A stretch of 9,950 nucleotides of DNA from Actinomycetes bacterium. GTDB lineage: Bacteria; Actinomycetota; Actinomycetes; Actinomycetales; Actinomycetaceae. Below the pieces are notes generated by a model. The model was not told the origin of the DNA and made no database searches. It saw only the letters and a program-made list of their open reading frames with translations. Made by a program: the position numbers and the translations under genes. This document shows positions 1 to 5,354 of this stretch, in pieces. Positions within the stretch are counted from its first letter, which is position 1. The number at the start of each line of letters is the position of its first letter. The DNA is taken from NCBI GenBank assembly GCA_023426345.1, contig JAFAAX010000114.1, forward strand, positions 1 through 9,950. Direction: 5' to 3'.

Positions 1-216
1 ACGCTGCACCGTCTGACGGCGCGCGCCGGCGTCCGCGACCTGGCGCCCCACGGGCTGCGCCACACCGCGGCCACCCACCTGCTCGAGGGCGGCGCGGACC
101 TGCGCGCGGTCCAGGAGCTGCTCGGGCACGCCTCGCTCCAGACGACGCAGCGCTACACCCACGTCGACGCGAAGCGCCTGTCGGACATCTACCGCCAGGC
201 GCATCCGCGCGCGTGA
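1..216 (+). CDS. xerC: Tyrosine recombinase XerC, C-terminal fragment (5' end outside window)
   Basis: The last 71 residues of a tyrosine site-specific recombinase, read in frame from base 1 to the TGA at 214-216. The visible part is the end of the catalytic domain. It contains the HGLRHTAATHLL box with the catalytic His17 and Arg20 (fragment numbering), then LGHASLQTTQRYTHV with His43 and the nucleophile Tyr52. A short tail (DAKRLSDIYRQAHPRA) like that of chromosomal Xer proteins follows. XerC acts with XerD at dif to resolve chromosome dimers at division. The XerC call rests on position: in actinobacteria xerC commonly lies beside an M23-type gene and rpsB. XerD or an integrase cannot be excluded from 71 residues, but no attachment site or phage gene is seen nearby. 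It converges on the next gene with only 5 bases between the stop codons. Confidence 0.82.
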   Translation, partial: TLHRLTARAGVRDLAPHGLRHTAATHLLEGGADLRAVQELLGHASLQTTQRYTHVDAKRLSDIYRQAHPRA

Positions 217-221
217 TCGGC

Positions 222-725
222 TCAGCCGCCCCACGGTTTGAGCACGACGCGGCCGACCAGCAGCCGCAACGGGTCCACGTACTGCTGCCGGCCGATCCGC
301 GCGCCCCAGTGGAGGGCGCCGGGGGCGTGGCCCGCGGCGACGGTGGCGAGGACCTGGCCGCGGACCACGCGCTGGCCGGGGACCACCACGGGGTCCACGG
401 GCTCGAAGGTGGCCCGCACGCCGCCGATCTGGACGGACACCACGCCGCGGTCGACCACGGCGCCCGCCGCGACCACGGTGCCGTCGGCGGGGGCGAGAAC
501 CGGGGTCCCGACCTCGACGTCCAGGTCGACACCGCGGTGGCCCGCCAGCCACCGCCGGTCCGGCGGATCGAAGGCCCGGGCGACGGGGACCGGGCCGCCG
601 GTGGGCCAGCTCCAGGGCGGCGCGTCCGGGGAGGCCGCCGGGGCCGGGACCGCGCACACGCCCAGGACCAGGCACAGGGCGGCCGTCAACGCTGCGACGG
701 GGAGGCGTGAGACTCGGGTGTCCAT
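222..725 (-). CDS. Secreted LytM/M23-fold protein with incomplete active site
   Basis: A 167-residue exported protein of the M23 (LytM/lysostaphin) fold. Residues 1-30 look like a signal peptide: Arg4 and Arg7, a hydrophobic stretch from about 9 to 26, then APA|A as a likely signal peptidase I site. C24 has no lipobox around it. The M23 domain covers about 45-155. The zinc ligands H63 and D67 (GHRGVDLD) and H139 (ALHWGAR) are present. Two histidines that act in catalysis in active family members are absent: the first His of HxH is A137, and the His of the T-x-Y-x-H-L loop is P109 (TFEPV). It may therefore bind the wall or regulate another enzyme instead of cutting peptides (inference). The start at 725 was chosen because it directly precedes the signal peptide; no clear SD is visible. 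An in-frame ATG at 801-803 would add 26 residues unlike a signal sequence. It lies 133 bases downstream of the transporter gene on the same strand. Confidence 0.85.
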   Translation of the reverse strand: MDTRVSRLPVAALTAALCLVLGVCAVPAPAASPDAPPWSWPTGGPVPVARAFDPPDRRWLAGHRGVDLDVEVGTPVLAPADGTVVAAGAVVDRGVVSVQIGGVRATFEPVDPVVVPGQRVVRGQVLATVAAGHAPGALHWGARIGRQQYVDPLRLLVGRVVLKPWGG

Positions 726-858
726 GGCGCAATGGTGGCGGACCGCCCGAGGAGGCGGGGGGTCGCCCTCGTCGATCTGTGGACGGACGAGGCCGGAACG
801 CACGGTCTGTGGACGACGCCAGGCTGGGGACGGATCCGGGCGACGGGCGCCGGCGTCC
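726..858. other. Intergenic gap with two 13-base direct repeats 30 bases apart
   Basis: This is the gap between the transporter gene and the M23-type gene, both on the minus strand. It contains CGATCTGTGGACG at 773-785 and CGGTCTGTGGACG at 803-815, identical at 12 of 13 positions and offset by exactly 30 bases, about three helical turns. Read on the minus strand the cores are CCGTCCACA and TCGTCCACA, which are 7/9 and 8/9 matches to TTGTCCACA, the DnaA-box form known from GC-rich actinobacteria. They lie 48 to 90 bases upstream of the M23 start, where an operator would be expected. No convincing -10/-35 pair or terminator was found here. The function of the repeats is unknown. Confidence 0.4.
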
Positions 859-1800
859 TCAGCCGAGCCGCGTGAGCGCCGCGCCCGCCAGCATGGCGAG
901 GACGCCCACGACCTGGATCGGCCGGGTGCGAGCCCGCGTGGTGCCCAGCCAGCCGAAGTGATCGACGAGCAGACTGCCCGTGATCGAGCCGGTGAGCGTG
1001 AGCAGCACCGTCACTCCCGTCCCGACGCGGCCCACCAGGAACACGTTGCCGAGGACGAATGCGGCGCCCAGGACGCCGCCGATCCACATCCACCACGGAT
1101 TCGCGGCGCCGTCCGGCCGGGCGACGCGCCAGCCCGTCCGCGTGAGGAGCACCAGGACCGTCAGCGCCACGGTCCCGACCGCGAAGGAGACGAGCGCCGA
1201 CTGCGCGGGCGAGCCCAGCACCTGGCCGAGACGGCCGTTGACCGCCGTCTGGGTCGCGGACATCGCGCCGGCGATCAGTCCGAGGGCCCGCGCCGCCCAC
1301 ACCGTGGTGGGGGCGGGGCCGTCCTCGTCCTCCTCCCGGCGCATCGACGAGGGCGACCCGGGCGCGACGACGGCGGCGACGACACCGGCGGCCACCAGCA
1401 GGGCGCCGACGACGCGGGCAGGGCCCAGGGGGACGACGAGGCCGCCGAACCAACCGAGCGCGTCGATGGCCAGACCCATCGTGATCTGTCCGAACACGGG
1501 AAGGACGACGGTCTGCACAGCGCCCAGGACCGGCAGGAGCAGCAGATTCCCCGTGAGGAACACGACGCCCAGCAGGCCGCCCGTCCAGATCCACCACGGG
1601 TGCGCGCCGACCACCGCGGCGGGGATGCCGGGGCGGCCCGGGGCGGCCAGGGCGATGAGGCCGAGGACGAGCGTCCCGATCCCGAAGGACACCAGGGAGG
1701 CGAGGAACGGCGAGCCGACCGAACGACGGAGCCGGGCGTTGACGCTGGTCTGGACGGGCAGTCCCACTCCGATGGCGATCCCGATGACCGCAACGAGCAT
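859..1800 (-). CDS. DMT-superfamily membrane protein, two fused YdcZ/DUF606 repeats
   Basis: A 313-residue integral membrane protein of about ten hydrophobic segments, built from two tandem copies of the YdcZ/DUF606 domain (drug/metabolite transporter superfamily). Copy 1 spans about 4-147 and copy 2 about 172-313, joined by a charged linker (MRREEDEDGPAP, 153-164). Three landmarks recur with a constant offset of 167 residues: QTSVNARL (17) / QTAVNGRL (184), HPWWIW (67) / NPWWMW (234), and GQITMGLAIDALGWFG (104) / GSITGSLLVDHFGWLG (271). Single-domain members are about half this length, so the gene is an internal fusion that would give a self-contained two-half transporter. The substrate cannot be told from sequence; export of a small metabolite or drug is the family expectation. 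The start is supported by an AAGGGGAG SD four bases upstream (1805-1812, minus strand). It is transcribed divergently from rpsB. Confidence 0.88.
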   Translation of the reverse strand: MLVAVIGIAIGVGLPVQTSVNARLRRSVGSPFLASLVSFGIGTLVLGLIALAAPGRPGIPAAVVGAHPWWIWTGGLLGVVFLTGNLLLLPVLGAVQTVVLPVFGQITMGLAIDALGWFGGLVVPLGPARVVGALLVAAGVVAAVVAPGSPSSMRREEDEDGPAPTTVWAARALGLIAGAMSATQTAVNGRLGQVLGSPAQSALVSFAVGTVALTVLVLLTRTGWRVARPDGAANPWWMWIGGVLGAAFVLGNVFLVGRVGTGVTVLLTLTGSITGSLLVDHFGWLGTTRARTRPIQVVGVLAMLAGAALTRLG

Positions 1801-1882
1801 GTGTCTCCCCTTCTCGGCGCGGCGCCGTCCGACCCGTTCGCGCCCGGTTCATCGGGTCGCGATTCTCGTCCAGGGCCGCCAG

Positions 1883-1920
1883 CGCGCGGATCAGCCTAGT
1901 GGCCTCCGGCGATCCGCGCG
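1883..1920. repeat. Perfect 10-bp inverted repeat in divergent intergenic region
   Basis: CGCGCGGATC at 1883-1892 is exactly complementary to GATCCGCGCG at 1911-1920, with an 18-base spacer and 28 bases centre to centre. It lies 83 bases upstream of the transporter start and about 75 bases upstream of the putative rpsB -10. The spacer contains TAGGCT on the minus strand (1893-1898), which fits a TAnnnT -10 hexamer for the transporter gene, though no matching -35 was found. The arrangement suits an operator for a dimeric regulator or a short hairpin. The rest of 1801-1996 shows no gene on either strand. Confidence 0.45.
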
Positions 1921-1996
1921 GTTCGCCCATGCGCGCGCGAGGTCCACCGGGACGGGGGTCACAGAGCGCGTCGGGGGGAACGCGCCCGGAGTGGAC

Positions 1997-2002
1997 TACA
2001 CT
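1997..2002 (+). promoter_or_regulatory. Candidate -10 element for rpsB-tsf
   Basis: TACACT at 1997-2002 fits the TAnnnT -10 consensus of the housekeeping sigma factor. It stands out as the best -10-like hexamer in the GC-rich divergent region upstream of rpsB. Transcription would begin near 2008-2010, immediately before the first leader hairpin. The expected -35 position (about 1973-1979) reads G-rich and does not resemble TTGACA. A strong ribosomal promoter would then depend on the -10 region, on an activator, or on a different start. Confidence 0.4.
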
Positions 2003-2008
2003 TGGTTC

Positions 2009-2193
2009 GGCGTCTGCCCCCGTGGCAGGCGACTTCGCGCGTCATTTCCGCTCCCGATCCGGACCGCCGTCCGGCCCCACGGGAGCGGGGCGCGACCGCC
2101 AGGGTCCCTGCGGGGCGGCGGTCGGCCATGGCGCCAGGGCCCGCCGGATCCCCGGACGGGCGACAACCGAGAGAATGAGTTGAGAGGACGATC
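2009..2193 (+). promoter_or_regulatory. Structured rpsB leader: four successive hairpins
   Basis: About 185 bases lie between the candidate -10 and the rpsB start, and most of them fold into four stems. H1 is 2011-2018/2024-2031 (8 bp with one G-U, loop CCCGT). H2 is 2048-2056/2080-2088 (9 bp), enclosing a second perfect stem 2059-2064/2069-2074 (CCGGAC/GTCCGG, loop CGCC). H3 is 2093-2100/2117-2124 (CGACCGCC/GGCGGTCG). H4 is 2139-2147/2152-2161 (9 bp with A2156 bulged, loop ATCC). The purine-rich SD, GAGAGG at 2182-2187, is left single-stranded after H4. Leaders by which S2 represses its own mRNA are known for rpsB-tsf in E. coli. That this one works the same way is inference; some pairing is expected by chance at this GC content. 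Confidence 0.5.
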
Positions 2194-3096
2194 ATGGCCG
2201 TCGTCACCATGCGTCAGCTGTTGGAGGCCGGTGTCCACTTCGGGCACCAGACCCGCCGGTGGAACCCGAAGATGAAGCGGTTCATCCTCACCGAGCGCAA
2301 CGGCATCTACATCATCGACCTCCAGCAGACGCTGGCGGACATCGACATCGCGTACGACTTCGTCAAGGAGACGGTGGCCCACGGCGGCTCCATCCTGTTC
2401 GTCGGGACGAAGAAGCAGGCCCAGGAGGCCGTCGAGGAGCAGGCCAGCCGCGTCGGCATGCCCTACGTCAACCACCGCTGGCTGGGCGGGATGCTGACGA
2501 ACTTCAACACGGTCTCCAAGCGGCTCACGCGCCTCAAGGAGCTCGAGCAGATCGACTTCGACGACGTGGCCGCCTCCGGCCACACGAAGAAGGAACTGCT
2601 GATGATGCGCCGCGAGAAGGACAAGCTGCAGCGCACCCTGGGCGGCATCCGCGACATGGCGAAGGTCCCCTCCGCCGTGTGGGTCATCGACCCGAAGAAG
2701 GAGCACCTCGCGATCTCCGAGGCCCGCAAGCTGGGCATCCCGATCGTCGCGATCCTCGACACCAACGCGGACCCCGACGAGGTCGACTACCGCATCCCCG
2801 GCAACGACGACGCCATCCGCGCCGTCTCGCTGCTCACCCGCGTCGTCGCCGACGCCGTGGCCGACGGCCTGCTGGCCCGCTCGGCGTCCCGCCGCCCCGC
2901 CGAGGGCGAGGACGCGGGAGAGGGCCAGGAGACGGTCGAGGCCGTCGCCGAGCCGCTGCCCGAGTGGGAGCGCCAGCTGCTCGAGGGCACCGAGGCGCCG
3001 GCCGCGGAGGCCGTCGAGACGGCCCCGGCCGCCCCGACCGCCGAGACCGCGGAGGAGGCCCCCGAGGCCCCCGTCGAGCCGGCCACCCAGGACTGA
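2194..3096 (+). CDS. rpsB: 30S ribosomal protein S2
   Basis: Ribosomal protein S2 (uS2), a late-assembling 30S subunit protein between head and body that is needed for S1 docking where S1 is present. The 300-residue product carries the family landmarks in order: MRQLLEAGVHFGHQTRRWNP (6-25), GTKKQAQEAV (71-80), NHRWLGGMLTNF (93-104), GIPIVAILDTNADPDEVDY (181-199) and IPGNDDAIRAVSL (201-213). The globular protein ends near 230. The remaining 70 residues are an Ala/Glu/Pro-rich acidic tail interrupted by EPLPEWERQLLEG (253-265). That makes it longer than the roughly 240 residues of E. coli S2; C-terminal extensions are common in actinobacteria. The ATG at 2194 is preceded by the SD GAGAGG at 2182-2187. 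It is followed by tsf after 31 bases, the usual rpsB-tsf pair. Confidence 0.98.
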   Translation: MAVVTMRQLLEAGVHFGHQTRRWNPKMKRFILTERNGIYIIDLQQTLADIDIAYDFVKETVAHGGSILFVGTKKQAQEAVEEQASRVGMPYVNHRWLGGMLTNFNTVSKRLTRLKELEQIDFDDVAASGHTKKELLMMRREKDKLQRTLGGIRDMAKVPSAVWVIDPKKEHLAISEARKLGIPIVAILDTNADPDEVDYRIPGNDDAIRAVSLLTRVVADAVADGLLARSASRRPAEGEDAGEGQETVEAVAEPLPEWERQLLEGTEAPAAEAVETAPAAPTAETAEEAPEAPVEPATQD

Positions 3097-3113
3097 ACGA
3101 CTTCACCCGACAC

Positions 3114-3120
3114 AAGGAGG
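3114..3120 (+). promoter_or_regulatory. Strong Shine-Dalgarno of tsf
   Basis: AAGGAGG lies seven bases before the ATG at 3128. It is the best SD match in the window and fixes the tsf start. Its strength fits the high level at which EF-Ts is made relative to the genes downstream. Confidence 0.85.
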
Positions 3121-3127
3121 CACATCG

Positions 3128-3958
3128 ATGGCGAACTTCACCGCCGCCGACGTCAAGGCCCTGCGCGAGCAGACCGGCGCCGGCATGATGGATGTCAAGA
3201 AGGCCCTCACGGAGGCCGACGGCGACACGGACAAGGCGCTGGAGATCATCCGGCTCAAGGGCCTCAAGTCGCTGTCCAAGCGCGAGGACCGCGTGGCCTC
3301 GAACGGCCTGGTGGCCGCGACCGTCGCCGACGGGATCGTGGGCGTCATGGTCGAGGTCAACTCCGAGACCGACTTCGTCGCGAAGAACCAGAAGTTCATC
3401 GACTTCGCGCAGCAGGTCCTCGACGCCGCGGCGGCGTCGGGCGCGGCCGACCTGGAGACCCTCCTGGCGGCCCCGCTCGGTGAGGGCACCGTCCAGGACC
3501 AGGTCAACCACATGGGCGCGATCATCGGCGAGAAGATCGAGGTCCGCCGCGTGATCCGGGTCGAGGGCGAGCACGTCGACCTCTACCTGCACCAGACCAG
3601 CCCCGACCTGCCTCCGCAGGTCGGCGTGTTCGTGGTCTCCGACGCCGCCGCGGCGCCCGTCGCCCACGACATCGCGATGCACATCGCCGCCTTCCAGCCG
3701 CTGTACCTCGACCGAGACCACGTGCCGGCCGATGTCCTGGACAAGGAGCGGGCGACGCTGGAGAAGCTCACCCTCCAGGAGGGCAAGCCCGCGGCCATCG
3801 TCCCGAAGATCGTCGAGGGACGGCTGGGCGCCTACTTCAAGGACAACTGCCTGGTCGACCAGGACTTCGCCCGCGACCCGTCGAAGACGGTGGGCAAGGT
3901 CCTCGCCGAGGTCGGCGGCACGGTGACGGGCTTCGTCCGCATCCACGTCGGCGACTGA
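3128..3958 (+). CDS. tsf: Elongation factor Ts
   Basis: EF-Ts, the guanine-nucleotide exchange factor that releases GDP from EF-Tu in translation elongation. The 276-residue length is normal for the family. The N-terminal UBA-like domain (1-50) contains TGAGMMDVKKALTEADGD (16-33). Next comes the second family signature EVNSETDFVAKN (76-87), whose TDFV (81-84) is the motif that contacts EF-Tu. The dimerisation region follows, and a conserved C-terminal stretch runs from LQEGKPAAIVPKIVEGRL (216-233) to CLVDQDF (241-247). The start is supported by AAGGAGG at 3114-3120. The gene shares the rpsB transcript and is followed immediately by a strong hairpin, so it is likely the last gene fully expressed from the rpsB promoter. 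Confidence 0.98.
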   Translation: MANFTAADVKALREQTGAGMMDVKKALTEADGDTDKALEIIRLKGLKSLSKREDRVASNGLVAATVADGIVGVMVEVNSETDFVAKNQKFIDFAQQVLDAAAASGAADLETLLAAPLGEGTVQDQVNHMGAIIGEKIEVRRVIRVEGEHVDLYLHQTSPDLPPQVGVFVVSDAAAAPVAHDIAMHIAAFQPLYLDRDHVPADVLDKERATLEKLTLQEGKPAAIVPKIVEGRLGAYFKDNCLVDQDFARDPSKTVGKVLAEVGGTVTGFVRIHVGD

Positions 3959-3964
3959 GACGCC

Positions 3965-3997
3965 GCGATGGCCCCGCCCCTCGGGCGGGGCCATCGC
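3965..3997 (+). terminator. 15-bp hairpin after tsf, no T-tract
   Basis: A perfect 15-bp stem (3965-3979 with 3983-3997) and a CTC loop, starting seven bases after the tsf stop. The arm sequence is GCGATGGCCCCGCCC. No run of T follows, so it is not a classical intrinsic terminator. Such I-shaped hairpins are often proposed as terminators or 3'-end stabilisers in GC-rich actinobacteria. It lies 47 bases before pyrH in the same direction, so it could separate rpsB-tsf from the downstream operon completely or in part. Confidence 0.75.
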
Positions 3998-4044
3998 CGC
4001 ATCGCCGGCCACCACCACCTCACGACACGGACGAAGGAGCACCG

Positions 4045-4794
4045 ATGATCCCCACGACGGGCCGACGGGTCCTGCTGAAACTGTCCGGGGAGGCGTTCGG
4101 GGGAGGCCGCGTCGGCCTGGACCCCGTCGTCGTCCGCGGGATCGCGCACCAGATCGCGGAGGCCGTCCGGGCGGGCGTCCAAGTAGCGGTCGTCGTCGGC
4201 GGCGGCAACTTCTTCCGCGGGGCGGAGCTGTCCCGGGCGGGCATGGACCGGGCCCGCGCGGACTACATGGGCATGCTCGGCACGGTGATGAACGCCCTGG
4301 CCCTCCAGGACTTCGTCGAGCAGGCCGGCGTCGCGTGCCGCGTCCAGAGCGCCATCGCGATGCAGCAGGTCGCCGAGCCCTACATCCCGCTGCGCGCGAT
4401 CCGACACATGGAGAAGGGCCGCGTGGTGGTCTTCGGCGCGGGCGCGGGCATGCCCTACTTCTCCACCGACACGGTCGCCGCCCAACGGGCCCTGGAGACC
4501 CACTGCGACGAGCTGCTGGTCGCGAAGAACGGGGTGGACGGCGTCTACGACGACGATCCGCGCCTCAACCCGGACGCGCGCCGGCTGGACTTCGTCTCCT
4601 ACTCCGACGCGCTGATCCAGGGGCTCAAGGTCGTCGACGCGGCGGCCTTCGCGCTCAGCCAGGACAACGATCTCACGATGCGCGTGTTCGGGATGTCCGA
4701 GCCCGGCCACGTGACGCGCGCCCTGATGGGCGACAGAATCGGTACGCTGGTGTCCGCGCGCCCGGCGCCCGCCACGGCACAGACGAAGGAGTAA
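4045..4794 (+). CDS. pyrH: Uridylate kinase (UMP kinase)
   Basis: Bacterial UMP kinase of the amino acid kinase fold, converting UMP and ATP to UDP and ADP in pyrimidine nucleotide synthesis; it acts as a hexamer. The 249 residues show VLLKLSGEAFGG (9-20, phosphate-binding Lys and Gly), VVGGGNFFRGAEL (50-62), DYMGMLGTVMNALALQD (73-89), FGAGAGMPYFSTDTVAAQRA (130-149, the UMP and nucleotide loops) and AKNGVDGVYDDDPR (160-173). All are intact and length is normal. GAAGGAG at 4033-4039, five bases before the ATG, supports the start. It follows the hairpin after tsf, so it is either read through from rpsB or has its own start site in 3998-4032, where no clear promoter was seen. The order rpsB-tsf-pyrH-frr is widely conserved in bacteria. 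Confidence 0.98.
   Translation: MIPTTGRRVLLKLSGEAFGGGRVGLDPVVVRGIAHQIAEAVRAGVQVAVVVGGGNFFRGAELSRAGMDRARADYMGMLGTVMNALALQDFVEQAGVACRVQSAIAMQQVAEPYIPLRAIRHMEKGRVVVFGAGAGMPYFSTDTVAAQRALETHCDELLVAKNGVDGVYDDDPRLNPDARRLDFVSYSDALIQGLKVVDAAAFALSQDNDLTMRVFGMSEPGHVTRALMGDRIGTLVSARPAPATAQTKE
4785..4791 (+). promoter_or_regulatory. Shine-Dalgarno that sets the GTG start of frr
   Basis: GAAGGAG sits inside the last codons of pyrH and ends just before its TAA stop (4792-4794). The GTG at 4797 follows five bases later. This placement decides the frr start, because no ATG lies nearby in frame, and it couples frr translation to ribosomes ending on pyrH. Confidence 0.8.
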
Positions 4795-4796
4795 CG

Positions 4797-5354
4797 GTGA
4801 TCGACGACATCCTGCTCGAGGCAGAGGACAAGATGGACAAGGCGGTCGACGTCGCCCGGTCCGACTTCGGTGCGATCCGCACAGGCCGGGCCAATGCCGC
4901 GATGTTCGCCCAGATCCCGGTCGACTACTACGGGTCCCCGACGCCGATGCAGCAGTTGGCGTCCTTCCAGATCCCCGAGGCCCGCACGGTCCTCATCTCG
5001 CCGTTCGACCGGACGGCGACCCAGGAGATCCTGAAGTCCCTGCGCGAATCCGATCTGGGCGTCAACCCGACCGATGACGGCAACGTCATCCGCGTCGTCC
5101 TGCCCGCGCTCACCGAGGAGCGCCGCAAGGAGTACGTCAAGCAGGCCCGCGGCAAGGCCGAGGACGCCCGCGTCTCCGTGCGCGGCGTGCGCCGCAAGGC
5201 CAAGGAGCAGCTCGACCGCCTCAAGAAGGACGGGGAGGCCGGCGAGGACGAGGTCGACCGCGCGGAGAAGGGCCTCGAGTCGACGACCCGGGAGCACGTG
5301 GACGTCATCGACGAGCTGCTGGCCGCCAAGGAGAGCGAGCTGCTGACGATCTGA
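4797..5354 (+). CDS. frr: Ribosome recycling factor
   Basis: RRF splits post-termination ribosomes together with EF-G. Starting from GTG at 4797, the product is 185 residues, exactly the usual RRF length. Recognisable parts are the three-helix bundle of domain I, including DFGAIRTGRANAAMF (23-37) and the long C-terminal helices with R132 in VRGVRRKAKEQLDRLKKDGE (128-147). Domain II lies between and contains YYGSPTPMQQLASFQIPEAR (44-63) and ISPFDRTATQEILKSL (67-82). The start is set by GAAGGAG at 4785-4791 and by similarity at the N-terminus (IDDILLEAEDKMDKAV). An upstream in-frame extension through pyrH is spurious. Its stop codon TGA shares the final A with the ATG of cdsA, indicating coupled translation. 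Confidence 0.97.
   Translation: MIDDILLEAEDKMDKAVDVARSDFGAIRTGRANAAMFAQIPVDYYGSPTPMQQLASFQIPEARTVLISPFDRTATQEILKSLRESDLGVNPTDDGNVIRVVLPALTEERRKEYVKQARGKAEDARVSVRGVRRKAKEQLDRLKKDGEAGEDEVDRAEKGLESTTREHVDVIDELLAAKESELLTI

Noticed and set aside
1..216. Phage or island integrase
   Set aside because: The fragment is a tyrosine recombinase, but no att repeats, tRNA gene or phage genes are nearby, and the neighbourhood is the usual xerC/rpsB one.
216..222. Bidirectional terminator between the convergent xerC and M23-type genes
   Set aside because: Only five bases separate the stop codons, and no strong stem was found across them.
238..1899. Long plus-strand reading frame of 553 codons opposite the M23-type and transporter genes
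   Set aside because: Its product is low-complexity Arg/Thr/Pro sequence with no recognisable motif. The minus-strand genes have clear domains. It is a GC-driven shadow.
686..1930. Minus-strand 414-codon frame overlapping the transporter gene
   Set aside because: It is Arg/Pro-rich, overlaps a well-supported membrane protein in another frame, and shows no domain signal.
1973..2007. ECF-type promoter (GGAAC at 1977-1981 with GGTT at 2004-2007) for rpsB
   Set aside because: The spacer of 22 bases is too long for known ECF or SigH/SigR promoters, and a housekeeping -10 fits better.
4335..4796. N-terminal extension of frr through pyrH
   Set aside because: RRF of 185 residues from the GTG at 4797 matches the family exactly, and an SD sits five bases upstream.
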